A stretch of DNA of 33,987 bases, taken from assembly GCA_946498975.1 (NCBI GenBank), contig CAMMQC010000017.1, forward strand, positions 1 to 33,987, in the 5' to 3' direction. The position numbers and the translations under genes were made by a program. The stretch is from an uncultured Mycoplasmatota bacterium (GTDB taxonomy: Bacteria > Bacillota_I > Bacilli_A > RF39 > UBA660). Below, one piece after another: positions 7,091 through 15,269 of this stretch (position 1 is the stretch's first letter; every line of letters begins with the position of its first letter). The notes below the pieces were generated by a model. That model worked only from the letters and a program-made list of their open reading frames with translations. It ran no database searches and was not told the origin of the DNA.

Positions 7091-7633
7091 CTATTCTTCA
7101 ATAAGTCCATTATCTTTAAAGAAATTAACAGCAGTATCTTTATCAGTAAGGCCTTCTAAAACATCAACAAATTCATCATCTTTAACTACTATTAACATTG
7201 GTGTACCATATCCACCTTCTTCATCAAAGTAATCATTAGACTCTATAAAATCTGCTTGACCTTCATCATCTAACTCATCAGTATTTAAATAATTAACTTC
7301 TATATCATACTCATATACTATATTTCTAACAATAGGTTCCATTTCTTGACAATAATGACAAGTAGGTCTAGCAACATAAATTATAGATGCTTCATCACCT
7401 TTTAATAAATCTAAATATTCATCAATATCAATTTCATTTAAATCTCCTTGTTCATCTTCTGAAATATCACTACTATCATTAGAACTATTATTAGTAGAAC
7501 TTGTTGTAGTAGTACTTCCTCCATTATCACATTCTTTTAATTCTGATGTAAAATAACTTGCACCAAAAACTATTATTAAAACTAAAACTACTATAGTGGT
7601 GTTTTTTACTTTTTCAACTGTTTCTTTCTTCAT
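7091..7633 (-). CDS. Membrane-anchored thioredoxin-like protein
   Basis: 180 aa. A single N-terminal membrane segment (about 12-29) is followed by a Ser/Thr/Asn/Asp-rich linker (36-65) and a thioredoxin fold. The active site is ARPTCHYCQEM, a CxxC with the unusual HY filling, and the cis-proline loop is YGTPMLIV. The membrane anchor places the domain outside, where it may reduce or form disulfides in exported proteins; the nearby glucosaminidase of this window has four clustered Cys, though I do not link them. GGAGGGAG before the ATG supports the start. It forms an operon with the bPH gene. Confidence 0.85.
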   Translation of the reverse strand: MKKETVEKVKNTTIVVLVLIIVFGASYFTSELKECDNGGSTTTTSSTNNSSNDSSDISEDEQGDLNEIDIDEYLDLLKGDEASIIYVARPTCHYCQEMEPIVRNIVYEYDIEVNYLNTDELDDEGQADFIESNDYFDEEGGYGTPMLIVVKDDEFVDVLEGLTDKDTAVNFFKDNGLIEE

Positions 7634-7714
7634 AAACTTCTCCCTCCGTCTACAATTATATCATAAAATAATTAAAAATTAAGTATTATTAATTAATTTC
7701 CTCTAAATTTCACT

Positions 7715-7957
7715 TTAATATATATTTTTTTCATATATACTTTGTAAATTAATCCAAAATTCAGTTGGAATATCAAATAACTTTTCTAAAGCATTAGCAA
7801 ACCTATCAGAAATAGCTTTCCTTCCACTTATTACCTCACTAATATATTCTTTAGAAAAATTAGTTCTAACCATTAACTCTTCTTGTGTCATATTTCTATC
7901 TAATATTATTTCTTTAATAGTTTCTCCTGGATAACTAATTAAATCTTTTTCTATCAT
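7715..7957 (-). CDS. HigA-like XRE-family antitoxin/regulator, orphan
   Basis: 80 aa. A helix-turn-helix spans about 14-50 (MTQEELMVRTNFSKEYISEV), preceded by PGETIKEIILDR and followed by LFDIPTEFWINLQ, the signature of HigA-type antitoxins. I choose the ATG at 7957, with GGGGAG 11 nt upstream; a GTG at 7969 is in frame but touches that site. No HigB toxin gene lies on either side: the upstream neighbour is divergent and the downstream one is the thioredoxin. It is therefore an orphan, or acts as a simple repressor. A weak promoter (TTGATA at 8006-8011, then TATATA 18 nt on) precedes it. Confidence 0.8.
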   Translation of the reverse strand: MIEKDLISYPGETIKEIILDRNMTQEELMVRTNFSKEYISEVISGRKAISDRFANALEKLFDIPTEFWINLQSIYEKNIY

Positions 7958-8071
7958 AATAATACACACTCCCCTTAATCATATATATCATACATTTTAT
8001 AAAATTATCAATAAAAAATAAATATTAAATGATTTTTTTTCATAGAGTATAAAGAAAGGAATGATACCAAA

Positions 8072-8977
8072 ATGAAAATAGGACTTCCAAAAGCACTACT
8101 TTACTATTACTATGCTCCTATATGGAAAGCTTTCTTTAATGAATTAAATGTAAAAGTTATTGAAAGTGATAATACTACTCTTAAGACCCTAATACTAGGT
8201 AAAGAAAAAAGTATTGATGAATCATGTCTTGCTTTAAAGATATATCTAGGACATATTGAAGAATTAAAAGATAAATGTGATTATATCTTAATACCAAGAA
8301 TATATTCTTTAACCAAATCAGAACAAGTCTGTACTAATTTCAATGCTTTATATGACATTGTAAGAAATACTTTTCCTGACATAAAGATATTAAATTATAA
8401 TATTGATATTAAACACCATCATAGTGAAAAAAGTAGTTTTATCAAAATAGGAAAAGAACTAGGCTTTAGTATTATAGAGTCTTTAGAAGCTTATAACAAG
8501 GCAAAAGAAATAGAAAATGATTATTATAAAAATGAAGAAAAGAAAGCTAAAGAAGAATTAAGAAGTAATAAAACAAAGATATTATTACTAGGTCATCCCT
8601 ATATTTTAAATGATAATTTAATAGGTAAAAACATAACAAACTATCTAGAAAAAAATAATATCTCTATTATTTACAGTTATCAAATACCAAGAGATTTAAT
8701 AGAGTTTAATTGTAGTAAAATATCTACTAAAATACACTTTACTATGAACAAAGAATTACTCTCAGCTTTTAATTATTTTAAAGATAAAGTAGATGGTACT
8801 ATTATCTTAACAGCATTCCCATGTGGACCAGATTCTCTATCTAATGAAATGATTATAAGAAAAAGAAAAAAACATCCTACTATTTCTCTAACGTTTGAAG
8901 ATTTAACTAATAATACAGCAGTTATCACAAGACTAGAAAGCTTTCTAGATATGTTAAAAGGAGGAATCCACTTATGA
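8072..8977 (+). CDS. DUF2229-type acyl-CoA dehydratase activase-related protein, part 1
   Basis: 301 aa, no signal peptide. The start MKIGLPKALLYYYYAPIW and the later FPCGPDSL (from 249) are hallmarks of the DUF2229 region found in giant (about 1,400-aa) CoA-enzyme-activase proteins. Cys at 52 (DESCLALK), 69, 87 (SEQVCTNF), 214 and 251 could bind an iron-sulfur cluster. Here the region is a separate gene, first of three overlapping genes; the next starts in its last codons (ATGA). AAGGA lies about 11 nt before the ATG. Relatives are linked to 2-hydroxyacyl-CoA dehydratase components and double-cubane-cluster proteins, which use ATP to drive low-potential reductions, but the substrate of this branch is unknown. 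Confidence 0.8.
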   Translation: MKIGLPKALLYYYYAPIWKAFFNELNVKVIESDNTTLKTLILGKEKSIDESCLALKIYLGHIEELKDKCDYILIPRIYSLTKSEQVCTNFNALYDIVRNTFPDIKILNYNIDIKHHHSEKSSFIKIGKELGFSIIESLEAYNKAKEIENDYYKNEEKKAKEELRSNKTKILLLGHPYILNDNLIGKNITNYLEKNNISIIYSYQIPRDLIEFNCSKISTKIHFTMNKELLSAFNYFKDKVDGTIILTAFPCGPDSLSNEMIIRKRKKHPTISLTFEDLTNNTAVITRLESFLDMLKGGIHL

Positions 8978-10062
8978 AACAGTTAATAGCATTCCCTCAA
9001 CTTGGTAATTATTTTAATCCCTTAAGAAAATTAATAACAAATACTACTCATCTAAAAGTAATAGAAATGCCTAAAATAACAAAGAAAACTATTTCCTTAG
9101 GTTCTAAAAACTCTCCTGATACCGTATGTGTTCCTTTTAAATATAATTTAGGTAATTTTATAGAAGCTTTAGATAAAGGAGCAACTGTATTATTTCAAGC
9201 AGGAGGAGGTTGTAGATATAGATACTATGCTGAAGTACAAGAGACTATTCTTAAAGATTTAGGATACAATTTTACAATGTATCAAATAGCAGAAAAAGAT
9301 CATTTAAGATTTAATGAACTCTACTCTACTATGTTAAAGTTAAACCCTTATCTTACTAGAAGAAAGCTTATAAAGGAAATAATAAGTACTCTTCTTTACA
9401 TATATTATTTAGATAACATAGATATTTACATAAGAAAAAGAGTTGGTTTTGAAAAGAACAAAAATAGCTTTAAAAAGATTAAAGATGACTTTATTAAGAA
9501 AGCGAACATTGAAAATAGTATTATAAAATTAACAAGACTCTATCATAAAACAAAGAAAGAACTAAGAAAAGTAGAGATTAATAAACCTAAAGATACTCTA
9601 AAAGTAGGTATCATAGGAGAATTATATACAGCAATGGAACCATTCGCTACATATGAATTAGAAAAGCTATTAGCATCTTACAACATAGAAATAAAAAGAT
9701 TTACTAATCTTAGTTATTTATTATGGCAAAAGAAATTAATAGAAAAATATATGAAGTTTAAAGTAAGAAAGTATTGTAAATATACATTAGGAGCAGATGG
9801 ACTTGATAATGTCTATCGTGTCTACTGGTTAAAAAAACACAAATATGATGGTATCATTCATACAAAACCTACAGGATGTACTCCAGAAATAGGAGCAATG
9901 CCAATAATAATGAATATTGCTAAAGATAATAATATGCCTATTATATTCTTATCTTTTGATGAACAAACAGGAGTTGAGGGATTAAATACAAGGATTGAAG
10001 CATTTTATGATTTATTAAAGATTAAGAAGGAGGAAGAAAATGGAAGCAAGTCTAGGAATTGA
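8974..10062 (+). CDS. HgdB/DUF2229-like putative iron-sulfur protein, part 2
   Basis: 362 aa. The motifs DTVCVPFKYNLGNF, QAGGGCRYRYYAEVQ and PTGCTPEIGAMP place conserved cysteines where the 2-hydroxyacyl-CoA dehydratase D-like (HgdB) region of giant activase-related proteins has its cluster ligands. A basic, helical middle (about 130-190) separates two alpha/beta halves; the second half starts with LKVGIIGELYTAMEPFATYE. No CoA-transferase or dehydratase genes are nearby, so it need not act on an acyl-CoA. It overlaps gene 1 by 4 nt and gene 3 by 23 nt, so the three products are probably made together and form one complex. Enzymatic role unknown. Confidence 0.78.
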   Translation: MKQLIAFPQLGNYFNPLRKLITNTTHLKVIEMPKITKKTISLGSKNSPDTVCVPFKYNLGNFIEALDKGATVLFQAGGGCRYRYYAEVQETILKDLGYNFTMYQIAEKDHLRFNELYSTMLKLNPYLTRRKLIKEIISTLLYIYYLDNIDIYIRKRVGFEKNKNSFKKIKDDFIKKANIENSIIKLTRLYHKTKKELRKVEINKPKDTLKVGIIGELYTAMEPFATYELEKLLASYNIEIKRFTNLSYLLWQKKLIEKYMKFKVRKYCKYTLGADGLDNVYRVYWLKKHKYDGIIHTKPTGCTPEIGAMPIIMNIAKDNNMPIIFLSFDEQTGVEGLNTRIEAFYDLLKIKKEEENGSKSRN

Positions 10063-10990
10063 TATAGGTTCTATTTCTACAAAAGGAGTAATACTTGATA
10101 ATGATAATAACATCTTAGCTTCTACCTATCTATGGACTGAAGGTAATCCTATTAAAGCAGTAAAAAGAGTTTTAAAGAATTTAGAAGAACAAATATCAGA
10201 AGATATAAAAGTAACATCAGTTGGTACTACAGGTTCTGCTAGAAAGTTAATAGGAACTATGTTAGGAGCAACAAGTATAAAAAATGAAATAACTGCCCAT
10301 GCTATAGGAACTTTATCTAAGTATCCAGACATCAAAACTATCCTAGAAATAGGAGGACAAGACTCTAAGATAATTTTATTAGATAATGGAATAGTAACAG
10401 ACTATGCTATGAATACATTATGTGCTGCTGGAACAGGAAGTTTCTTATCTAGTCAAGCGAAACGTTTAGGTTTAGATGTAGAAGACTTTGGTAAGATCGC
10501 TCTAACTAGTAAAAATCCCACAAATATCGCAGCAAGATGTACAGTTTTTGCAGAATCTGATTTAGTTCACAAAATCCAAATGGGTTATAAAAGAAATGAT
10601 ATAATCGCAGGACTTTGTTATAGTGTTGCATCTAATTATCTTAATAATGTAGGTAAAGGTAAAAAAATAGAAGGACCAATTATTTTTCAAGGAGGAGTAT
10701 CAAAAAATATTGGTGTAAAAAAAGCCTTTGAAGACTTATTAAAAGAGGATATTATAGTAGACGATAATGGTCATTTAATGGGTGCTATAGGTAGTGCCAT
10801 CTTAGCAAGAAAAACAGGAATAAAAAAAGATTTTAATTTTAAAATAACAAACTCTAACTTTGAAACAACAGGTATAGAATGTAAAGGATGCCCTAATCAC
10901 TGTGAAATTATAGTAGTAAAGAAAGATAATAAAATATTAGACTACTGGGGAAATAGATGTGATAAAGGAGCTTTAAAAGTAAAAGAGTAA
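10040..10990 (+). CDS. HgdC/BadF-type ATP-dependent activase, part 3
   Basis: 316 aa, an ASKHA-fold ATPase of the BcrA/BadF/HgdC type. The phosphate-1 loop is GIDIGSISTKG, the nucleotide loop EIGGQDSK, and the dimer-bridging [4Fe-4S] cysteines are C128 (NTLCAAGTG) and C167 (ARCTVFAESD). Such dimers hydrolyse ATP to push an electron into a partner; here the partners are the two overlapping genes upstream. The C-terminus adds a further Cys set, CKGCPNHCEI (281-290) plus C307 (NRCDKG), not part of the minimal HgdC, hinting at a second metal site. GGAGGAAG upstream of 10040 sets the start inside gene 2. A decayed copy of the C-terminus lies at 11928-11999. Confidence 0.9.
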   Translation: MEASLGIDIGSISTKGVILDNDNNILASTYLWTEGNPIKAVKRVLKNLEEQISEDIKVTSVGTTGSARKLIGTMLGATSIKNEITAHAIGTLSKYPDIKTILEIGGQDSKIILLDNGIVTDYAMNTLCAAGTGSFLSSQAKRLGLDVEDFGKIALTSKNPTNIAARCTVFAESDLVHKIQMGYKRNDIIAGLCYSVASNYLNNVGKGKKIEGPIIFQGGVSKNIGVKKAFEDLLKEDIIVDDNGHLMGAIGSAILARKTGIKKDFNFKITNSNFETTGIECKGCPNHCEIIVVKKDNKILDYWGNRCDKGALKVKE

Positions 10991-11014
10991 TGAAAATCTA
11001 ATCACTACTCTTTT
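10981..11014. terminator. Bidirectional terminator after the activase operon
   Basis: AAAAGAGTA (10981-10989) pairs with TACTCTTTT (11006-11014), with further TGA/TCA pairing inside. It overlaps the stop codons of both convergent genes. A similar hairpin recurs at 11990-12019. Confidence 0.85.
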
Positions 11015-11799
11015 ATTCTTGATACAAAAGAATACATACCATCATCTTCTATATTAAAAGTATAAACATAATTACCAACAGTTGTAGGACTTCCTTTAAG
11101 TGGTATTGCAGTAACCTCCTCTATAATAGTTATATTTTTATCACTTTTTTTAGCACTAACAACACGACCTTTATAACTTATGCGTCCCTCAGTTCCTACA
11201 ACATTAGAATATTCAATATAACCGTTTAAATTATTATTATATACATAAATACGTAAAGAATCCGAATCTTCTCTTATTATACTTTCTTTAGAAAAAGTTG
11301 CATCTTGACCAAATAATTCTTTAAATTTTAATTCAACAGCAGAAAATGGAATAAAATTTATATATCCATAAGAAGTAAGTAATAGTTGATAATTAGAATT
11401 ATAGTTACTATTATTAGTAATAATCTCTTGGTCTAAATTTTCATTAGGCAATGTTTGAAAACTATAAGAAAGTAAATTAGTATAAACTAAAGCAAGCTTA
11501 TCCTCATCATTCATTTCACTCACTAATATATTATCACTTTTTCTATATGCCTCATATCTATTAGAAGAATCATCAACAAGTCCAACTTTATTATATAAAG
11601 ATTGTACTAACCTACTATTAACCTCTAACTTCTCTTCTTTATTATTTTTTTCTTCAGTACTATTTTCTTCTACACTAGTATTATCTTTAGTTTTACTATT
11701 AACTTTAAAGAAATTATCATAACAAATATAACTAGCACCTGCTAATGTTGTTAAAAAGAAAATTATCACAAGTACTACCAAAAAATTATTTGTTTTCAC
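11005..11799 (-). CDS. Exported protein of unknown function
   Basis: 264 aa. A hydrophobic N-terminal segment (about 6-26: LVVLVIIFFLTTLAGASYI) looks like a signal-anchor; a Lys/Glu/Asn-rich linker (37-60) then leads to a soluble domain of some 200 residues. The domain ends with repeated beta-strand-like stretches (RISYKGRVVSAKK, NYVYTFNIEDDGMYSFVSR). I do not recognise a family. I choose the GTG at 11799 (AGGATGG about 8 nt before it); an in-frame ATG at 11817 overlaps that site. It stands alone, facing the activase operon, in a spot that separates the operon from its decayed 3' copy, so it may have been inserted or rearranged here. Confidence 0.65.
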   Translation of the reverse strand: MKTNNFLVVLVIIFFLTTLAGASYICYDNFFKVNSKTKDNTSVEENSTEEKNNKEEKLEVNSRLVQSLYNKVGLVDDSSNRYEAYRKSDNILVSEMNDEDKLALVYTNLLSYSFQTLPNENLDQEIITNNSNYNSNYQLLLTSYGYINFIPFSAVELKFKELFGQDATFSKESIIREDSDSLRIYVYNNNLNGYIEYSNVVGTEGRISYKGRVVSAKKSDKNITIIEEVTAIPLKGSPTTVGNYVYTFNIEDDGMYSFVSRIKE

Positions 11800-11906
11800 A
11801 AAAAACACCATCCTCATAAATTAAATTATAACAAAAAAAATAGTTATATAACCACTAATTGTAATATATTTTTGTCAAATATTGTAAAAAAACATTTACC
11901 ACTTTT

Positions 11907-11930
11907 AAATGGTTAGTAGGTTTATTTAAT
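11907..11930 (-). pseudogene. Fragment resembling the ABC-F Walker B segment
   Basis: AAATGGTTAGTAGGTT (11907-11922) is identical over 16 nt to 12570-12585 in the ABC-F gene, and 6 of the next 8 bases match, 22 of 24 in all. Read on the minus strand it would give NKPTNHLK where the gene gives DEPTNHLD. The frame is not open beyond this. A short duplication remnant is likely; chance is not excluded. Confidence 0.4.
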
Positions 11931-11999
11931 AAAATCTTAGAGTATTTAGACTATTAGGATAATAGATATGTTAAAGGAGCCTTAAACATAAAAGAGTGA
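11928..11999 (+). pseudogene. Decayed copy of the activase C-terminus
   Basis: 11946-11999 aligns without gaps to 10937-10990, the last 54 nt of the activase gene, with 44 identical bases by my count. In frame it reads LDY, stop, DNRYVKGALNIKE, stop, against LDYWGNRCDKGALKVKE. The Trp is a stop and the Cys is Tyr, so it no longer codes. The hairpin after the stop is also duplicated. It is a remnant of a duplicated or formerly longer activase locus. Confidence 0.8.
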
Positions 12000-12019
12000 A
12001 CTATCAAAATCACTCTTTT
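11990..12019. terminator. Terminator, duplicate of the activase terminator
   Basis: AAAAGAGTGA (11990-11999) pairs perfectly with TCACTCTTTT (12010-12019). It now ends the minus-strand unknown gene at 12018 and belonged to the decayed activase copy. Confidence 0.8.
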
Positions 12020-12386
12020 ATTTTCTACTATTTTTAATTTTTAAACTATTTCTTCTATTTTGCATTTTAATTAATTTCATTTTATTACTATTATAATCAG
12101 GTATTGGATACTTATTATCAACTCTTCCTTCAGCAATAGTACATTCTATTAAATTATCATCAATACTTAATCTTTTAGAAACTTCTAATTCATTTAAAGT
12201 CTTATAAATTTTCTCTAAAGCATCTTCTAAACTATTATCTTTGCTATTATAAAATCTATAAATTTTATCTAAAAAATGTACTTCATCTTCTACTCTTACA
12301 TAACTAATATTGTGTTGAGATAAATATCTTAATAAAAAATCAATAACTTCTTCTTTAGCATTAGTATATATATTTTTTATATTCAT
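12018..12386 (-). CDS. Small cytosolic protein of unknown function
   Basis: 122 aa, no signal or membrane segment. It is mostly helical in appearance with a basic C-terminus (KMKLIKMQNRRNSLKIKNSRK minus its first residues), which could touch RNA or DNA. It starts 2 nt after the ABC-F stop codon with no strong ribosome site of its own, so it is probably coupled to ABC-F translation. I do not recognise the family; the link to a ribosome-associated ATPase is only positional. Confidence 0.6.
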   Translation of the reverse strand: MNIKNIYTNAKEEVIDFLLRYLSQHNISYVRVEDEVHFLDKIYRFYNSKDNSLEDALEKIYKTLNELEVSKRLSIDDNLIECTIAEGRVDNKYPIPDYNSNKMKLIKMQNRRNSLKIKNSRK

Positions 12387-12388
12387 AA

Positions 12389-13972
12389 CTACTTTCTCTC
12401 ATAATACTCATCAAATGTCATTCTCCTATCTATAATAGAACCATCATCTAATATTTCAATAACTCTATTACAAACAGTTTGATTTAATTCATGGTCTCTT
12501 GAAGTCAATATTAATTCTCCTCCAAAGTTCTCTAATCCTTTATTTAATGATGTAATACTCTCTAAATCTAAATGGTTAGTAGGTTCATCTAATATTAGGA
12601 AATTAGGCTCTTCTAACATTAATTTACTTAACATACATCTTGCCTTCTCTCCTCCTGATAAAACACTTACTTTCTTAAAGACATCTTCTCCACTAAATAA
12701 CATTCTTCCTAAAAAACTTCTTAAATGAGTATCATCGTCTACTTTATAAAACTGACTTAACCATTCTAATATATTTTTATCTCGCTCAAAGTAACTACTA
12801 TTATCTTGTGGTAAGTAACCAGGATCTATTGTCTTACCAAACACTACTTCTCCTTCATCACATTTACTAACACCTGCAAGTATATCAAAAAGAGTTGTCT
12901 TTGCTAAATCATTATTAGATACAATTGCAATTTTATCACCTCTAAGAATAGTAAAAGATATTTTATTAAGTATTTTCTTACCATCTACCTCTTTACTTAA
13001 ATTATCTACTTTAAGTACTTCTTTACCAATATTCTTAGTAATTTTAAAATCTATATAAGGATATTTTCTAGATGAAGGTACTATTTCGTCTAATTCAATT
13101 TTCTCTAACATCTTCTTTCTTGATGTTGCCTGCTTACTCTTAGAAGCGTTAGCAGAGAACCTTGCAATAAAGTCTTGTAACTCTTTAATCTTCTCTTCTT
13201 TCTTCTTATTAGCATCTTTCATTTGTTTTAAAGCTAACTCACTAGACTGATACCAAAAGTCATAATTACCTATATACATTTTCATCTTACCATAATCTAT
13301 ATCTACTATATGAGTACATACTTTATTTAAGAAATGTCTATCGTGACTAACTACTATTACGGTATTAGGATAATTTATTAAAAACTCTTCTAACCAACTA
13401 ATTGCATCTAAATCCAAACTATTAGTAGGTTCATCTAGTAAAAGAATATCTGGATTACCAAATAAAGCAGATGCTAACATAACTTTAACTCTTAACTTAA
13501 CAGGTATATCTTTCATACATTTATCAAAATATTCATCACTAACTCCTAAATTAGTAAGAAGTATAGCACTATCATTCTCTGCATTCCAACCATCCATATC
13601 TAAAAACTCTGCTTCAAGGTCTGCTAATCTATACCCATCTTCTTCAGTAAACTCAGTATGAGAATATAACTCTTCCTTTTCTTTCATTATCTTATAAAGT
13701 CTATCATTACCCATAATAACAACATCAAGTACTCTCATATCATCATACTGATAATGGTCCTGTTTCAAAACAGAGATTCTCTCTCCCTTACTAACTGTAA
13801 TATCCCCAGTAGTAGTATCAATCTCTCCTGTAAGAAGCTTTAAAAAGGTACTTTTACCAGCACCATTCGCACCTATTATTCCATAACAATTACCATTAGT
13901 AAATTTTAAATTAACATCACTAAACAAAGTTCTTTTATCAAATTTTAAACTAACATTACTTACTTGTAGCAT
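12389..13972 (-). CDS. ABC-F family ATPase (YbiT/YkpA-like)
   Basis: 527 aa, two fused ATPase domains without membrane segments. Domain 1 has Walker A GANGAGKST (34-42) and Walker B LLLDEPTNSLDL (from 177). Its signature is degenerate (DIPVKLRVKV near 155), as in the YbiT/YkpA group. The linker includes FIARFSANASKSKQATSRKK (268-287), the tRNA-contacting motif of ABC-F proteins. Domain 2 has a degenerate P-loop, VSNNDLAKTT (351-360), but intact LSGGE (438-442), LILDEPTNHLDL (from 459) and an H-loop (SRDH). ABC-F proteins bind the ribosomal E site and ease translation under stress or antibiotics; this subgroup is mostly not a resistance factor. GAGGTGATGG precedes the ATG. Confidence 0.92.
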   Translation of the reverse strand: MLQVSNVSLKFDKRTLFSDVNLKFTNGNCYGIIGANGAGKSTFLKLLTGEIDTTTGDITVSKGERISVLKQDHYQYDDMRVLDVVIMGNDRLYKIMKEKEELYSHTEFTEEDGYRLADLEAEFLDMDGWNAENDSAILLTNLGVSDEYFDKCMKDIPVKLRVKVMLASALFGNPDILLLDEPTNSLDLDAISWLEEFLINYPNTVIVVSHDRHFLNKVCTHIVDIDYGKMKMYIGNYDFWYQSSELALKQMKDANKKKEEKIKELQDFIARFSANASKSKQATSRKKMLEKIELDEIVPSSRKYPYIDFKITKNIGKEVLKVDNLSKEVDGKKILNKISFTILRGDKIAIVSNNDLAKTTLFDILAGVSKCDEGEVVFGKTIDPGYLPQDNSSYFERDKNILEWLSQFYKVDDDTHLRSFLGRMLFSGEDVFKKVSVLSGGEKARCMLSKLMLEEPNFLILDEPTNHLDLESITSLNKGLENFGGELILTSRDHELNQTVCNRVIEILDDGSIIDRRMTFDEYYERK

Positions 13973-14006
13973 ACCATCACCTCAAAACACTTAAAATTTT
14001 ACCAGA

Positions 14007-14044
14007 AAAAAAACAAAAAAGAAAGTTATTTCAACACTTTCTTT
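14007..14044 (-). terminator. Terminator of the EEP-like gene pair
   Basis: AAAGAAAGT (14018-14026) pairs with ACTTTCTTT (14036-14044). On the minus strand a run of T broken only by one G follows. It overlaps the stop codon of the downstream gene. Confidence 0.8.
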
Positions 14045-14661
14045 AAAGTTACCTCTATAGGATAAGCTTCCCCTATTTTAGATACTTCTGTCATTCCTAC
14101 CAACTTATGAACATTTAAAGCTTCTAAATTTCTAGATATAAAGAAATGATTTAACATTTCTCTATTATTTTTAGCATGGCTCTCTCCTCCTACTAAAGTA
14201 GAAATATCATCTAAATCAAACGCATCACAGAATTCATTTGTATCAACTTCTCTTGGAAATCTACCTACAACTATTCTATCAGATAAATAATATTCACTAT
14301 CATGTCTACTATAATCATCACAAACTTTAAATACATCACTCATATTATTAGCATTCTTACAATTTACATTAATACAAGCAAGAATAGCATTTTGACAATA
14401 TATAATTGAAGATTTAACATCTTTATATCCAACTTCACTATCAAATCCCATTAATCTATAATGACATAATAAAGATACTTTTTTATTATCATTAACAGTA
14501 ACGTAATTATGAACACCTAAATTAATACTACCACCTTGTAACATAACAATATCATAATCTCCTTCTTTAATAAAATCCCTTAAATATTCTCTTTTACCCT
14601 TATCTTTAATAGGAACAAAACCTCTTCCTAAATTCATACTAAGTATCTTTAAATTTTTCAT
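14026..14661 (-). CDS. Degenerate endonuclease/exonuclease/phosphatase-like protein
   Basis: 211 aa. The opening LKILSMNLGRG and DYDIVMLQGG follow the DNase I-like (EEP) fold pattern, and NHFFISRNLEAL near the end sits where EEP enzymes have DHIFVS. Key residues are lost: the metal-binding Glu of LQE is Gly (LQGG, 41-44), and the GDFN motif reads GRFP. N10 and the final His remain. It is probably a catalytically dead homologue, with a binding or regulatory role. It starts 3 nt after a second, shorter protein of the same kind, and both share one promoter and terminator. The fold assignment is from motif pattern only. Confidence 0.55.
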   Translation of the reverse strand: MKNLKILSMNLGRGFVPIKDKGKREYLRDFIKEGDYDIVMLQGGSINLGVHNYVTVNDNKKVSLLCHYRLMGFDSEVGYKDVKSSIIYCQNAILACINVNCKNANNMSDVFKVCDDYSRHDSEYYLSDRIVVGRFPREVDTNEFCDAFDLDDISTLVGGESHAKNNREMLNHFFISRNLEALNVHKLVGMTEVSKIGEAYPIEVTLKKVLK

Positions 14662-14664
14662 AAT

Positions 14665-15246
14665 CTACCTCACTTTCTTATAAGTAACATCAACAACCAT
14701 AGGCTGTACTTCTACTGACTTCATCACTTTAGCATCTACTACTCTAGCATCTAACCCTTTAGATACAAGGATATGATTACTTCTAGGCTCACTACAAATA
14801 TTATCAAGATTATATTTATCACAAAAACTATCTATATTTACATCCTGTAATGTTCCTGCTAAGACTTTATGGTCTATATTTTCATATTCTTTAAATATAT
14901 CTCTAAGCTTTCCTAAACTCTCTTTCTTACGTTTTTTAACACTACAGAAAGCTATCATCTCATCCATAAATTTAGTAACAAAAGCACTATAATCTACCGA
15001 AGGAAAATTATCAACAACATCTAATATAGTTCTCATTAAAAACAGGTTATTGTAATAATCATAAATAATATCATACCCATTTAACATAGTAGAAAGGTCA
15101 TATAATAAATTATTATTTCCTTGTAATATTCCCAAGTCAACATCTGTTTTTCTAACATAATCTATTACTCTTTTAGATCTTTCTTCTTTACTTTTAACCA
15201 AAGTAAAAGAATCTAAATCAAAACTCATAATTCTAAGCTTTTCCAT
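14665..15246 (-). CDS. Second degenerate EEP-like protein, paralogue of its neighbour
   Basis: 193 aa. It matches the next gene in layout: LRIMSFDLDSF against LKILSMNLGRG, DLGILQGN against DIVMLQGG, SFCDKYNLDNI against EFCDAFDLDDI, and SNHILVSKGLDA against NHFFISRNLEAL. The catalytic Asn of motif 1 is Asp, the Glu after LQ is Gly, and GDFN is replaced by GTLQD. Both proteins share the loss of the same Glu, so it predates or accompanies the duplication. Start supported by GGGGGAAGAG upstream and a promoter with TATAAT. Function unknown. Confidence 0.55.
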   Translation of the reverse strand: MEKLRIMSFDLDSFTLVKSKEERSKRVIDYVRKTDVDLGILQGNNNLLYDLSTMLNGYDIIYDYYNNLFLMRTILDVVDNFPSVDYSAFVTKFMDEMIAFCSVKKRKKESLGKLRDIFKEYENIDHKVLAGTLQDVNIDSFCDKYNLDNICSEPRSNHILVSKGLDARVVDAKVMKSVEVQPMVVDVTYKKVR

Positions 15247-15269
15247 ACTCTTCCCCCAGTCGTGTTTTT

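Noticed and set aside
10126-10335. Minus-strand open frame opposite the activase
   Set aside because: Antisense to the ASKHA ATPase domain; no start site.
11840-11862. Palindrome GTTATATAAC followed by T run as terminator
   Set aside because: The palindrome is self-complementary with no loop and very AT-rich; it may be part of a promoter region but not a stable hairpin.
12389-13972. Degenerate P-loop and signature in ABC-F taken as decay
   Set aside because: The first-signature loss and xxxNDxAKTT second P-loop fit the YbiT/YkpA subgroup pattern; all else is intact, so it is not a pseudogene.
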